Origin: Gammaproteobacteria bacterium | GTDB lineage: Bacteria; Pseudomonadota; Gammaproteobacteria; PIWD01 | Length of the DNA: 39,443 bases | NCBI GenBank assembly: GCA_003354005.1 | Contig: PIWD01000014.1 | Location: 1-39,443, forward strand | Reading direction: 5' to 3' | In this document: positions 27,562 to 36,811 of the stretch, piece by piece | How the letters are laid out: each line of letters opens with the position of its first letter | Position numbering within the stretch: position 1 is the first letter of the stretch | Notes under the pieces: model-generated | What the model was told of the DNA's origin: nothing | The model's input: the letters and a program-made list of their open reading frames with translations, nothing else | The model's database searches: none | Translations under genes and position numbers: made by a program

Positions 27562-29421
27562 ATGAAAGAAAATCAAGTAAGTACTGGAAAGATCCAGATG
27601 TTAATTAATGCTCAGGATGAAAGGGAGGTTCGTGTAGCACTCGTAAGAGATAATAAGCTTTATAACCTAGATATCGAACGAGCAGATGTTAAAAAACAAA
27701 AAGGTAATATCTATCTAGCACGTATCACCAAGATTACTCCTGGTCTAGGAGCTGCATTCGTCGTTTATACAGATGATGATACTGATCGCCATGGTTTCCT
27801 ACCCCTCAAAGAAATTGCTCCAACCTCCGCAGAGGGTATTGATGGAAAAATTTATGAAGGTAAGGAGCTGTTATTGCAAGTCGAGAAAGAACAACGAAGC
27901 AATAAGGGTGCTTCCTTAACAACCTCTGTTGCACTTGTCGGTTCTTTCCTTGTTTTAATGCCCAATAGACCACGTATCAGTGGAATATCGAAACGCATTG
28001 ATGGAAATAACCGTGCTAAACTTAAGGAATTGATTGAACAACTTAAAATACCCAAAGGAATGGGTATCATCGTTCGTACAGCAGGTACTAATAAAACACT
28101 TGCTGAATTACAATGGGACTTGGATCTCCTAGTGTTGCACTGGGAAGCTATTCAATCGGCTGCTAAAAAACTGAAGGCTCCTTGTTTGATTCATCAAGAG
28201 CAAAATATTATTATCCGTACCCTACGTGACTATTTGCATCAGGATGTCCAAGAAGTTCTTGTTGATAGCAAAGACGCATTCGAGACAATCAAAAGTTACT
28301 TGCAGCAGGTACAACCCAGCTTTGTGGAACGTCTCCATCTCCATCAAAGCGATACACCACTTTTTGAACATGCTAATATTGAAGATGATATTGCAACAAT
28401 CTTCCAGCATGAAGTATCGTTACCTTCTGGTGGTACAATTGTTATTGACCATACCGAAGCCTTGGTCAGTGTTGATGTCAATTCGGCTCGTGCAAACAAA
28501 GGCGAAAGTATTGAAGAAACAGCCTTACAAACAAATCTAGAGGCGACAGAAGAACTTGCACGACAACTACGCCTACGCGATATTGGTGGACTTATCGTCG
28601 TTGACTTTATCGACATGCTAATGTACGAGAACCAACACTTGGTTGAAAATCGTTTGTATGCAGCCTTAGCATCTGACCGTGCACATACACAAATTGGACG
28701 AATCTCCAAGCGTTTTGGACTACTTATCATGTCGCGTCAGCGATTGCGTACAAACTTAACTGAAACTGGTTTACTGCCCTGCACTAGCTGTAAAGGACGT
28801 GGCATGGTTTACGGTATTGAGCCGTTCACAACATTGATGCTGCGACATATAAAAGGTCAGGCTGCCAAAGTAAAGCGAAGAAATAAAAATGTCCTGCAAG
28901 TGCAGGTACCAACTGAAGTTGCCACATTTTTATTCAACGAAAAACGCCAAGCTGTTGTGAAGATAGAGGAGCACTACGGTATCCATATCATGATTATTCC
29001 GAACCCTCACTTTAATATCCCACTCTATAAAATCAAACTTGCTTACGTCGCTGATAAAGGTGGTGCACGCACAAGAGGCTCAACAAAAAGCTATAAACTC
29101 ATCGAAACACCTTTAGCCGAAGAACCTACGAACAAAGTTGAGTTTGTATCAGAAAAGCCAGCGGTCGCTATTTCTATTACAAGCCCTAAGCCACCTTCAA
29201 AAAAGGTTTGCTCAAGTAAGAACTTCATTGAACGCATCTGGTTGGCAATCTTTGGCTCTAGCCAAGAAAAGAAACCTGAGAAAACGCACCATCACCACGG
29301 TAAACCTAAGAAGCACTATCATAAACAAGGCTCACGTTCGCACCATACAAACCATTATCGCGGTCATCATTCAACTAACAAGTCCCGTCAGAAAACGATA
29401 CACTCAAACAAAAATAAATGA
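27562..29421 (+). CDS. rne: Ribonuclease E, catalytic half with short His-rich tail
   Basis: The essential endoribonuclease for mRNA decay and RNA processing. S1 domain start MLINAQDEREVRVALV and GFLPLKEIA, the RNase H-like and DNase I-like parts with catalytic Asp residues in VSVDVNSARANKGESIEETA and GLIVVDFIDM, and the Zn-link CTSC are present. The RNase E form IDHTEALVSVDVNSAR distinguishes it from RNase G. It has 619 residues against 1061 in E. coli: the long degradosome scaffold is replaced by a roughly 50-residue tail rich in His and Lys (EKTHHHHGKPKKHYHKQ). ATG 27598 (after GGAAAG) is an alternative start to 27562. The stop overlaps coaBC. Confidence 0.93.
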   Translation: MKENQVSTGKIQMLINAQDEREVRVALVRDNKLYNLDIERADVKKQKGNIYLARITKITPGLGAAFVVYTDDDTDRHGFLPLKEIAPTSAEGIDGKIYEGKELLLQVEKEQRSNKGASLTTSVALVGSFLVLMPNRPRISGISKRIDGNNRAKLKELIEQLKIPKGMGIIVRTAGTNKTLAELQWDLDLLVLHWEAIQSAAKKLKAPCLIHQEQNIIIRTLRDYLHQDVQEVLVDSKDAFETIKSYLQQVQPSFVERLHLHQSDTPLFEHANIEDDIATIFQHEVSLPSGGTIVIDHTEALVSVDVNSARANKGESIEETALQTNLEATEELARQLRLRDIGGLIVVDFIDMLMYENQHLVENRLYAALASDRAHTQIGRISKRFGLLIMSRQRLRTNLTETGLLPCTSCKGRGMVYGIEPFTTLMLRHIKGQAAKVKRRNKNVLQVQVPTEVATFLFNEKRQAVVKIEEHYGIHIMIIPNPHFNIPLYKIKLAYVADKGGARTRGSTKSYKLIETPLAEEPTNKVEFVSEKPAVAISITSPKPPSKKVCSSKNFIERIWLAIFGSSQEKKPEKTHHHHGKPKKHYHKQGSRSHHTNHYRGHHSTNKSRQKTIHSNKNK

Positions 29422-30620
29422 CCATGCGAAAAGTGTTGCTCGGTGTCACGGGTAGTATTGCGGCTTATAAAAGTGCTGAAATTATTAGAAATTTACAGCA
29501 GAAGGGGTATAGCGTACAGGTTGTCATGACGGAGCGTGCGCAGGCATTTATCACGCCTTTAACCTTACAAACACTCTCAAAACATCCAGTTCATTGCACA
29601 CAGTCCATACATACGGATTCGTCAGCAATGGAGCATATTAAACTAGCCCGTTGGGCCGACCTGATTTTGGTCGCACCTGCTAGCGCAAATTTTATTGCAA
29701 AGCTGGCTCATGGACTCGCAGATAATTTGCTCTCAGCACTCTGTCTTGCAAGCCAGGCTGACATTATCATTGCACCTGCCATGAACACCTATATGTGGAA
29801 TAATCCTGCTAATCAAGACAATTGTAAGCTACTGAAACAACGTAATATTACCTTACTTAAACCAGATGCTGGAGAACAAGCATGTGGAGAATACGGAACT
29901 GGACGCATGATGGCCGTCCAATCCATCATCGAGCACATCTGTTCATATCAAAACCTCGTAACTGCTCCATCTTTACGAAGACTTCCTGTTCTGATCAGTG
30001 CAGGTCCTACACACGAACCATTGGATCCTATCCGCTACCTTACGAATACCAGCTCAGGAAAAATGGGCTATGCACTAGCGCGTGCTGCATACGAATTTGG
30101 CTATCAGGTTACGTTGGTCAGTGGACCCACACAGCTTACACCACCGCCACATATTCACTATATCCCCATTACAACAGCACAACAGATGCTAACCGCAATT
30201 AAAAATATATTTGAGCAGCAAGCTATCTTTATCAGCACAGCGGCAGTTAGTGATTATCGCCCTGAAACCTACAGTACCGATAAATTAAAGAAAACAGATA
30301 CAACATACCATACTACTTGGGTGAGAAATCCAGACATCATCAGCACGTTAAATAAACAGGCTAGCAAACGTCCTTTTATAGTTGGCTTTGCGGCAGAAAC
30401 AAGCAAATTATTGCAACGAGCACGTGCAAAATTAGCTAATAAAAACTTAGATATGATTGCTGCTAATCTTATTACACCAGATTACGGTTTTGATTCAGAT
30501 GATAATGCATTAACTGTCATTTGGGATGGAGGTCAACAGGATTTGTGTAAACAACCCAAAGATACGCTCGCTACATCCTTGTTACACCTCATTACAAAAC
30601 ATTATTTAGAAAAGCAATAA
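29418..30620 (+). CDS. coaBC: Bifunctional phosphopantothenoylcysteine synthetase/decarboxylase
   Basis: Carries out two steps of coenzyme A synthesis. CoaC (N-terminal flavoprotein) shows GVTGSIAAYKSAEI, SAMEHIKLARWADL with the active-site His, APAMNTYMW and ACGEYGTGRM with the Cys. CoaB (C-terminal) shows ISAGPTHEPLDPIRYLTNTSSGKMG and TAAVSDYRPE with a following KLKK. Length 400 is normal. The start overlaps the rne stop (ATGA); ATG 29424 gives MRKVLLG, the usual N-terminus. dut, often next to it, is not here. Confidence 0.96.
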   Translation: MTMRKVLLGVTGSIAAYKSAEIIRNLQQKGYSVQVVMTERAQAFITPLTLQTLSKHPVHCTQSIHTDSSAMEHIKLARWADLILVAPASANFIAKLAHGLADNLLSALCLASQADIIIAPAMNTYMWNNPANQDNCKLLKQRNITLLKPDAGEQACGEYGTGRMMAVQSIIEHICSYQNLVTAPSLRRLPVLISAGPTHEPLDPIRYLTNTSSGKMGYALARAAYEFGYQVTLVSGPTQLTPPPHIHYIPITTAQQMLTAIKNIFEQQAIFISTAAVSDYRPETYSTDKLKKTDTTYHTTWVRNPDIISTLNKQASKRPFIVGFAAETSKLLQRARAKLANKNLDMIAANLITPDYGFDSDDNALTVIWDGGQQDLCKQPKDTLATSLLHLITKHYLEKQ

Positions 30621-30637
30621 CTTGAAGAGACGTTTCT

Positions 30638-31345
30638 ATGGCTACAGCTCATACACCAGCCTTTAAACTCAAAGCACATGCAACAATTTTGAGCACATTT
30701 TACTTATTAAATGATGACATCAACCAATTACAAGCTCAATTACATACGAGCATGCAGCAAGCACCCAATTTTTTCAAACAAACACCTGTTGTGATTGATT
30801 TATCACATCTACACCCAAAAGAAGATCAAGCCACTGACCTACAAACCCTATGCACTGTACTCCGCCAATACGGCATGATCCCCATTGCAATTCAAAATGC
30901 TGGTACATACTCCGAGACACTCAAGGATGAACTAGAGATTGCGCTACTTTCTCAACCACTTTCATCCTCAAAAGTAACGACACACACACCATCGTCATCA
31001 ACAAAAATAGCTGAATCAAACAACCAAATCATCACACAGACTGTACGTTCAGGACAGTCTATCTATGCACGTCATAAAGATCTGATTGTACTGGCAGCAG
31101 TGAGCCATGGTGCTGAACTACTCGCTGACGGACATATCCATGTTTATGGAACACTGCGAGGACGCGCATTAGCGGGAGTATCTGGAGATAAACAAGCTAG
31201 AATATTTTGCCACTGCCTAGAAGCACAGCTTGTTGCAATTGCTGGCATTTACCAGCTCAATGAACAATTTCCATCTACATTGAAACCAACATGTACACAA
31301 ATTTACTTAACTCAACAAGAATATTTAACATTTTCCAATCTCTAA
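30638..31345 (+). CDS. minC: Septum site-determining protein MinC
   Basis: A 235-residue FtsZ inhibitor that blocks division at the poles. The N-terminal domain is divergent. The C-terminal beta-helix domain is clear: VRSGQSIYARHKDLIVLAAVSHGAELLADGHIHVYG, then LRGRALAGVSGDKQARIFC. It is 16 bases after coaBC and first of minC-minD-minE. Confidence 0.94.
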   Translation: MATAHTPAFKLKAHATILSTFYLLNDDINQLQAQLHTSMQQAPNFFKQTPVVIDLSHLHPKEDQATDLQTLCTVLRQYGMIPIAIQNAGTYSETLKDELEIALLSQPLSSSKVTTHTPSSSTKIAESNNQIITQTVRSGQSIYARHKDLIVLAAVSHGAELLADGHIHVYGTLRGRALAGVSGDKQARIFCHCLEAQLVAIAGIYQLNEQFPSTLKPTCTQIYLTQQEYLTFSNL

Positions 31346-31491
31346 CTATTTCTGCTTGAATGCCCCATTAAAATAACTTAAGATGGTATTTGTCTGATGG
31401 GAGAACTGGCAAGAAGAGAGCTAAATAAAAGATATGTCTAAAAACAGCTCCATTACAACACCTCTAACCTAAATAACAAGGTATTAATACT

Positions 31492-32334
31492 GTGAATAAA
31501 CGAGCACAAATTATCGTCATCACTTCTGGAAAAGGTGGTGTTGGCAAAACAACAAGTAGTGCAGCTATCAGCATCGGTCTTGCCAGTCGAGGTTATAAAA
31601 CTGTCGTCATCGACTTTGATGTTGGTTTACGCAACCTTGATTTGCTTATGGGCTGTGAACGACGTGTTGTCTACGACCTTATCAACGTCATTCATAATGA
31701 AGCAAAACTATCTCAAGCCTTAATTAAAGATAAGCGTGTTGAAAATTTATCAATCCTTGCTGCCTCACAAACACGTGATAAAAATGCTCTGAGCTTGACT
31801 GGTGTCGAGTCGATATTAGATGAATTACGATCCAAGTTTGACTATATCATCTGTGATTCACCTGCTGGTATTGAACACGGTGCATTAATGGCAATGTACT
31901 TTGCTGATCAAGCAATTATTACCACCAATCCAGAAATTTCTTCTGTTAGAGACTCAGATCGAATTTTGGGCATACTTGCAAGTAAGACCCATCGCGCTAA
32001 ACAAGAGCTAGAACCCATCAAAGAACATTTGCTAGTGACACGCTATAACCCATTGCGTGTACAAAAAGGTGAAATGTTAAGCGTTCATGATGTTCACGAT
32101 ATTTTGGCCATTCCACTATTAGGGGTGATACCTGAATCACAAGCTGTATTAAAAGCGTCTAACTCTGGCATTCCTGTAATATTAGATGAACCAAGTGATG
32201 CAAGCCAAGCCTATAAAGATACCATTTCTCGTTTCTTAGGTGAGACACTCCCCCATCGCTTTATTACGACACCCAAACGCAAGTTATGGAGCCGCTTATT
32301 CAGTACAAACATACAAGAAATAACAGCTGGTTAA
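31492..32334 (+). CDS. minD: Septum site-determining protein MinD
   Basis: A deviant-Walker ParA-type ATPase that recruits MinC to the membrane. It has ITSGKGGVGKTTSSAA, DFDVGLRNLDLLMG and CDSPAGIEHGALMA. The C-terminal KLWSRLF forms the amphipathic membrane-targeting helix, extended by IQEITAG. It starts at GTG 31492, preceded by AAGG. The 146-base gap from minC may hold a promoter. minE follows after six bases. Confidence 0.97.
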   Translation: MNKRAQIIVITSGKGGVGKTTSSAAISIGLASRGYKTVVIDFDVGLRNLDLLMGCERRVVYDLINVIHNEAKLSQALIKDKRVENLSILAASQTRDKNALSLTGVESILDELRSKFDYIICDSPAGIEHGALMAMYFADQAIITTNPEISSVRDSDRILGILASKTHRAKQELEPIKEHLLVTRYNPLRVQKGEMLSVHDVHDILAIPLLGVIPESQAVLKASNSGIPVILDEPSDASQAYKDTISRFLGETLPHRFITTPKRKLWSRLFSTNIQEITAG

Positions 32335-32340
32335 TCACAC

Positions 32341-32595
32341 ATGAGCTTTATAAAAAATTATTTCAAACAAAAAAAACCATCTGCAAATATTGCAAAGGAA
32401 CGCTTGGAAATCATTGTCTCGCACCAACGCAAGAAAAGGAAAAATACCTCTAACAACTATACACAGCAGCTCGAAAGAAAATTAGTAGCTGTTATTAAAG
32501 ACCATCTTAATATAGAAGAAGGGATAAATATTCATGTCGTTGAGAAACCTCATTATTCTTCAGTCAAATTAACCGTTGAATTGCCACTAAATTAA
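32341..32595 (+). CDS. minE: Cell division topological specificity factor MinE
   Basis: An 84-residue MinD-ATPase activator that drives pole-to-pole oscillation. It starts MSFIKNYFKQKK (membrane-binding), has AKERLEIIVSHQRKK as the MinD contact helix, and a C-terminal dimerisation part ending VKLTVELPL. It lies six bases after minD. Confidence 0.95.
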   Translation: MSFIKNYFKQKKPSANIAKERLEIIVSHQRKKRKNTSNNYTQQLERKLVAVIKDHLNIEEGINIHVVEKPHYSSVKLTVELPLN

Positions 32596-32600
32596 GACTA

Positions 32601-33950
32601 TTGAACAGAAAAAATTTAGCTATGTGTGATACAAATTTACAATATGTCGTTGTTGGCTTGGGGATCACTGGCTTGAGTTGTGTTCGCTTCTTAATGCGCC
32701 GTGGAGTGCCCGTTAGAGTCATCGACACACGCCCTGAACCACCTTTTTTAAATCAGTTACGCGCACAATTCCCCGATGTACCAATTGCCTGCGGTGGCTG
32801 GAATAGGTCGTGGCTGGAACAAGCCGATACTATTATCCTTAGCCCAGGACTCTCTTTAAAGGAGTCTGCTATTGTTGCACAACTACAACGTGGTGCAACA
32901 GTTTACGGTGATATTGATCTATTTGCACGCCATGTAACTGGTAAAGTCATTGCAATTACTGGCACCAATGGTAAAAGTACACTTGTCGCATTGCTGAGTG
33001 CCATGGCACAAGTAGCTGGTATAAACGCTGTTGCTGGCGGTAACATTGGTGTTCCAGCACTTGATTTATTAGAACACAAAGCTGACTACTATATATTGGA
33101 ACTCTCTAGCTTTCAATTGGAAACCACAACCCACCTACACCCACTGGCATCTGTAGTCCTCAACCTTGCCCCCGATCACCTAGAACGCTATGACTTTGAT
33201 CTTACACGCTACGCCTCTGCTAAACAGCGTATTTATCACCATAGTACCCACTGTATCGTGAACCGTGATGACCCATTCGTCCGAAATATGTTAACTTCAC
33301 CCGATTATAGTTTTGGTAGTGACGCGCCACACTCACCCAAACAATTTGGCCTAGTACAACAATCTGGCAAAACCTGGCTTGCCCATCATCAACACCAGTT
33401 ACTTGCTGTTGATGAGTTATTACTACAAGGGAAGCATCATTGGCAAAATGCACTTGCTGCATGTGCACTTGCTACCTGTATGGGCATCCCTTTAACCGCA
33501 ATGCAACAGGCATTACAGAATTTTCCTGGACTACCACATCGCTGTCAACTGGTTCACCACCACAACGATATTGCTTGGTATAATGACTCCAAGGCAACAA
33601 ATGTCGCAGCCAGCCAAGCAGTCATCGACAGCATCGGCTCTTTAACCAGAGGAAAATTAGTTCTTATCATGGGAGGTGAAGCCAAAGAAACCGATTTCAG
33701 TCCATTACGTCCCCTCATCTCACAGCACGCACGCTGCATCTTGTTGATCGGACGTGATAAGGCATTGCTCAAACACGCACTCCAAGACACAGTACCCTGC
33801 ATCTTACTACCTAACCTGGAACAGGCCATACACATCGCTAAACAATGGTCACAACCTGGTGATGCGGTCTTACTAGCCCCAGCTTGTACTAGCTTTGATC
33901 AATTTACTAACTTTGAACAACGTGGGGAGCACTTTATACGTTACCTTTAA
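32601..33950 (+). CDS. murD: UDP-N-acetylmuramoyl-L-alanine--D-glutamate ligase
   Basis: Adds D-glutamate to UDP-MurNAc-L-Ala in peptidoglycan synthesis. The N-terminal Rossmann part has VVVGLGITGLSCVRFL; the ATP site is AITGTNGKSTLVAL; ELSSFQLETT, YNDSKATN and GGEAKETDF follow. Length is 442-449. ATG 32622 (MCDTNLQYVVVG) is more likely than TTG 32601. It sits just after minE instead of in the mra-mur-fts cluster, which is unusual. Confidence 0.96.
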   Translation: MNRKNLAMCDTNLQYVVVGLGITGLSCVRFLMRRGVPVRVIDTRPEPPFLNQLRAQFPDVPIACGGWNRSWLEQADTIILSPGLSLKESAIVAQLQRGATVYGDIDLFARHVTGKVIAITGTNGKSTLVALLSAMAQVAGINAVAGGNIGVPALDLLEHKADYYILELSSFQLETTTHLHPLASVVLNLAPDHLERYDFDLTRYASAKQRIYHHSTHCIVNRDDPFVRNMLTSPDYSFGSDAPHSPKQFGLVQQSGKTWLAHHQHQLLAVDELLLQGKHHWQNALAACALATCMGIPLTAMQQALQNFPGLPHRCQLVHHHNDIAWYNDSKATNVAASQAVIDSIGSLTRGKLVLIMGGEAKETDFSPLRPLISQHARCILLIGRDKALLKHALQDTVPCILLPNLEQAIHIAKQWSQPGDAVLLAPACTSFDQFTNFEQRGEHFIRYL

Positions 33951-33976
33951 CATCCTCTCCCAATAAGTCTAAACAG

Positions 33977-33994
33977 TAAGACTATAAGGTCTTA
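33977..33994. terminator. Possible weak terminator hairpin after murD
   Basis: TAAGAC (33977-33982) and GTCTTA (33989-33994) can pair around TATAAG. It ends in the stop region of the convergent membrane protein gene. The stem is short and lacks a strong U-tract. Confidence 0.3.
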
Positions 33995-35335
33995 TTGAAG
34001 AGCTGCCCCCTCGTCACTTTCACCTTTTGCTACATTGGGTTCGGGTTCATAAACTTGTGAAATACTACTATCCACAAATTGGAATTCATTGCTATTTGTG
34101 ACATCACTACTACCTCCCTTCTTATCACAACTAGTACCTAACTCCTTATTACTGGTTACTGATAGCAATTTATAAAACAAAAAAAGAATATTTCTGCTTT
34201 TACTATTATACCCATAATGTAGACTTTTCTCAAAATGTTTATTTATTGCTTCTATGGATAATCCAAATTTACCTAGTTCATGGATGAGTTTCAATGAAGT
34301 CTCCTCCATATCATCACACGAACAAAATGATAAGACGGCTGGCCAATAAGGCCTCATGCTCTCTTCTAATAAATTGATGGATACTAACTGCTTAGTGTCA
34401 ATACCTTGCAGAAAGTTTTTTAAAAATCTAATATGCCCAATTCTAACAACATTGAACCCGACCGCCTTAACTCTGCCTGGCTTCATCACTAGACTATTTT
34501 TTCCCTCTTGCATAGTAGCCTCCTTTAACTCATTCAATTTCTCTATAAGAGTTTTATTCTCTTTACCAACGCACTTCTTTATCTCACTACTGCTATTTAA
34601 TAACTCTAAATCAGCGTAACTCTTATTTATATTCACAAACTGATTCAAGTCCTTTCTATAAGCTATATTCTCCCAAATTGAATGAACAAGAGTAAGTAAT
34701 AAAAGTAAGCCAACAGCAACCACTATAGGAGTGAACACCATCACTATAGGAGCTGCTGCAATGTATAGCCCAACTGCTGATGCAGCTAATAGGAGTACTC
34801 CTCCAATGAGCAAAAAAATGATAATCTTTAAACTGTTAGCACCTCTAGAAAATAACGGTGAAGCAGCAATATAGAATCCTACAACCCCAAATAAAATCAC
34901 ACCTATTGCCGCAGGCAGGATAAAAGGTATTGCTAAAAAGATGGCTGCTGCAATGCCAAGTGCACCAAGTATCACCAATGAAGCAAATGCTGCCATCCAA
35001 CCCATATTTGCATATGTTAGCCTCCCCCAATCAGTCTTATTACTTTTTCTAAGAAGAGCAGTAGCAGAACAAAAAATACCTAAAAAGAATATAACGAGAA
35101 TGATAGGCGGTGATAGGAAGGCAACGGCAAAAAATCCTAGAATACTTGTCAGAGTGAAGGTAATGATTGCTGCTACTATCAGGAACAATCCCAATTGCCA
35201 CAGTCTCAAAGAGAACTTCTTTCCTGCAGTAAACATAGTTATTATCCGATTATTTGACTAAAAAATAATATTTTTTCGCATATTACTAATAAGTATAGTA
35301 TATTTTTCTTTATTTACTTTCAGCACGCCTACAAG
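33981..35335. repeat. Tandem duplication unit A (about 1.35 kb)
   Basis: Bounded by ACTATAAGGTCTTAT (33981-33995) and CACGCCTACAAG (to 35335), both also seen at the edges of unit B (35457-36764). It includes copy A and about 100 bases upstream, so the promoter was duplicated too. A 121-base unique spacer (35336-35456) separates the units. Confidence 0.75.
33992..35236 (-). CDS. Orphan membrane protein, paralogue copy A
   Basis: A 414-residue protein of no recognised family. The N-terminal half is hydrophobic with about six helices, in pairs near residues 13-60, 75-130 and 135-185. It includes LTSILGFFAVAFLSPPIILVIFF, identical in copy B apart from small changes. The C-terminal half is polar, likely cytoplasmic or lumenal, with a long acidic tail (ESDEGAALQ). 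The lineup continues to a conserved SVxKLxLELGI-like segment. It is a tandem paralogue of the gene at 35468, with shared upstream DNA. I can assign no function; the plan resembles membrane-anchored effectors of intracellular bacteria, which is inference only. Confidence 0.7.
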   Translation of the reverse strand: MFTAGKKFSLRLWQLGLFLIVAAIITFTLTSILGFFAVAFLSPPIILVIFFLGIFCSATALLRKSNKTDWGRLTYANMGWMAAFASLVILGALGIAAAIFLAIPFILPAAIGVILFGVVGFYIAASPLFSRGANSLKIIIFLLIGGVLLLAASAVGLYIAAAPIVMVFTPIVVAVGLLLLLTLVHSIWENIAYRKDLNQFVNINKSYADLELLNSSSEIKKCVGKENKTLIEKLNELKEATMQEGKNSLVMKPGRVKAVGFNVVRIGHIRFLKNFLQGIDTKQLVSINLLEESMRPYWPAVLSFCSCDDMEETSLKLIHELGKFGLSIEAINKHFEKSLHYGYNSKSRNILFLFYKLLSVTSNKELGTSCDKKGGSSDVTNSNEFQFVDSSISQVYEPEPNVAKGESDEGAALQ

Positions 35336-35456
35336 ATCCAGCAGTTCCTGATGAATAAATCTATCTTTGTTAAGTAAAGGATAAAGAGGTATTCTGGCTT
35401 TATTTTTCGCAACAATTGAGGATTCCCCACTCAATGAGTCACACGGCAAGATTTGC

Positions 35457-36764
35457 ACTATAAGGTCTTATGGGAGACCAATGTTGTCATCTGTATTTTC
35501 AGGATCTGATGTATTGATGTTACCTACACTTGTTGTAGTATGTGGGTTCATGATGGATAGCTCAGTTTGTAAAACGTCACTACTGTCAGATTTTAATTCT
35601 TTGCTATGTGCGACACAAGTATCACCTACCTTGTCATCATAACTAATACCTGAATCCATATTACTGGTTACTGATCGCAATTTATGAAACAAAAAAAGTA
35701 ACTCTTTGCTTTCATCATAATGCTTACTACGTGGATTTTGCTTAAAATAATTATTCATGTTTCCTCCTCCCTTTTTAAAACGTCTAAAAATTGTTAGTTC
35801 ATTGATGAGATCCAATGAAGTCTTCTTCATACGAATCTTATCATACGAACAAAATAATACGGCACTTGAGTGATAAGGACTCATGCTCTCCTCTTTTGAT
35901 AAATCGATGGATAGTAACTTACTGGTATCAATACCTTTCAGTAACTCTTCTAAAAAATTAATAGTACCTATTCTACTAACATTCAAAATGGGTGGTACAT
36001 TACCTTCTGTTTTCATCAGCAGACTATTTTTTCTCTCACTAACAATCGATATCTTTAACTCATTCAATTTTTCTATAAGAATTATATTATTTCTACCAAG
36101 AGGGATCCTCTTTAGGGAAGAAACAATAGGCAGTAAAAAAAAACGGAAGCCAATTGCAAGCATTACAGTAGTGAACACCATCACTATAGGAGCTGCTGCA
36201 AGGAATAGCCCAACTGCTGATGCAGCTAATATGAATACTCCAATGAGCAAAAAAATGATAATCTTTAAATTATTAGTGCCTGTAGAAAATAATGGTGAAG
36301 CAGAAATATAGAATCCTACAACCCCAAATAAAATCATACCTATTGCTATAGGCATAACAAAAGGTATTACTGAAAAAATGGCTACTGCAATGCCAAGTAT
36401 CAACAATGAAGCAAATGCTGCCATCCAACTTATACTTGCATACGTTAGCCTCCCCCAATCAGTCTTATTACTTTTGCTAAGAAGAGCAGTAGCAGAACAA
36501 AAAATACCTAAAAAGAATATAACGAGAATGATAGGCGGTGATAGGAAGGCAACGGCAAAAAATCCTAGAATACTTGTCAGTGTGAAGGTAATGATTGCTG
36601 CTACTATCAGGAATAAGCCTAATTGCCACAGTCTCAAAGGTAAATTCTTCCTTACAGTAAGCATAGTTATTATTCAATTGTTTTGATTAAAAAATAATAT
36701 TTCTTCGTATCTTACTGATAAGTATAGTCTATTTTTCTTTATTTCCTTTCAACACGCCTACAAG
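35457..36764. repeat. Tandem duplication unit B (about 1.31 kb)
   Basis: Matches unit A from ACTATAAGGTCTTAT (35457) to CACGCCTACAAG (36764). The first 480 bases of the gene (its N-terminal half) are nearly identical to unit A, while the 3' halves have diverged and unit B has lost a segment of about 30 codons after the last helix. Confidence 0.75.
35468..36664 (-). CDS. Orphan membrane protein, paralogue copy B
   Basis: A 398-residue paralogue of copy A. N-terminal residues from LRLWQLGLFLIVAAIITFTL to the sixth helix are almost the same, ending VGLFLAAAPIVMVFT. Beyond that it shortens the loop (SSLKRIPLGRNN in place of copy A's SIWENIAYRKDLNQF...) before rejoining LIEKLNELK. It then diverges, with FCSYDKIRMKKTSLDLINELT and an acidic tail with TSDPENTDD. 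No known domain is recognised. Fast-changing soluble C-termini on a fixed membrane part suggest selection for a new or host-directed role; this is inference. The gene is divergent from ctpA. Confidence 0.7.
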   Translation of the reverse strand: MLTVRKNLPLRLWQLGLFLIVAAIITFTLTSILGFFAVAFLSPPIILVIFFLGIFCSATALLSKSNKTDWGRLTYASISWMAAFASLLILGIAVAIFSVIPFVMPIAIGMILFGVVGFYISASPLFSTGTNNLKIIIFLLIGVFILAASAVGLFLAAAPIVMVFTTVMLAIGFRFFLLPIVSSLKRIPLGRNNIILIEKLNELKISIVSERKNSLLMKTEGNVPPILNVSRIGTINFLEELLKGIDTSKLLSIDLSKEESMSPYHSSAVLFCSYDKIRMKKTSLDLINELTIFRRFKKGGGNMNNYFKQNPRSKHYDESKELLFLFHKLRSVTSNMDSGISYDDKVGDTCVAHSKELKSDSSDVLQTELSIMNPHTTTSVGNINTSDPENTDDNIGLP

Positions 36765-36779
36765 CATCAAAGATGCTTG
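36761..36779. promoter_or_regulatory. Perfect hairpin at the 5' end of ctpA
   Basis: CAAGCATC-AAA-GATGCTTG is an 8-bp perfect stem with a 3-base loop. It contains the upstream candidate ATG (36773) of ctpA and starts where duplication unit B ends. A role as 5' mRNA element or transcription stop is possible. Confidence 0.5.
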
Positions 36780-36811
36780 CAAAATATCTATTCCATGCTA
36801 GCATCATTGGC

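Noticed and set aside
35258-35458. 66-codon minus-strand frame between the two paralogues
   Set aside because: It covers the duplicated promoter region and a unique spacer, matches nothing and has no clear ribosome site.
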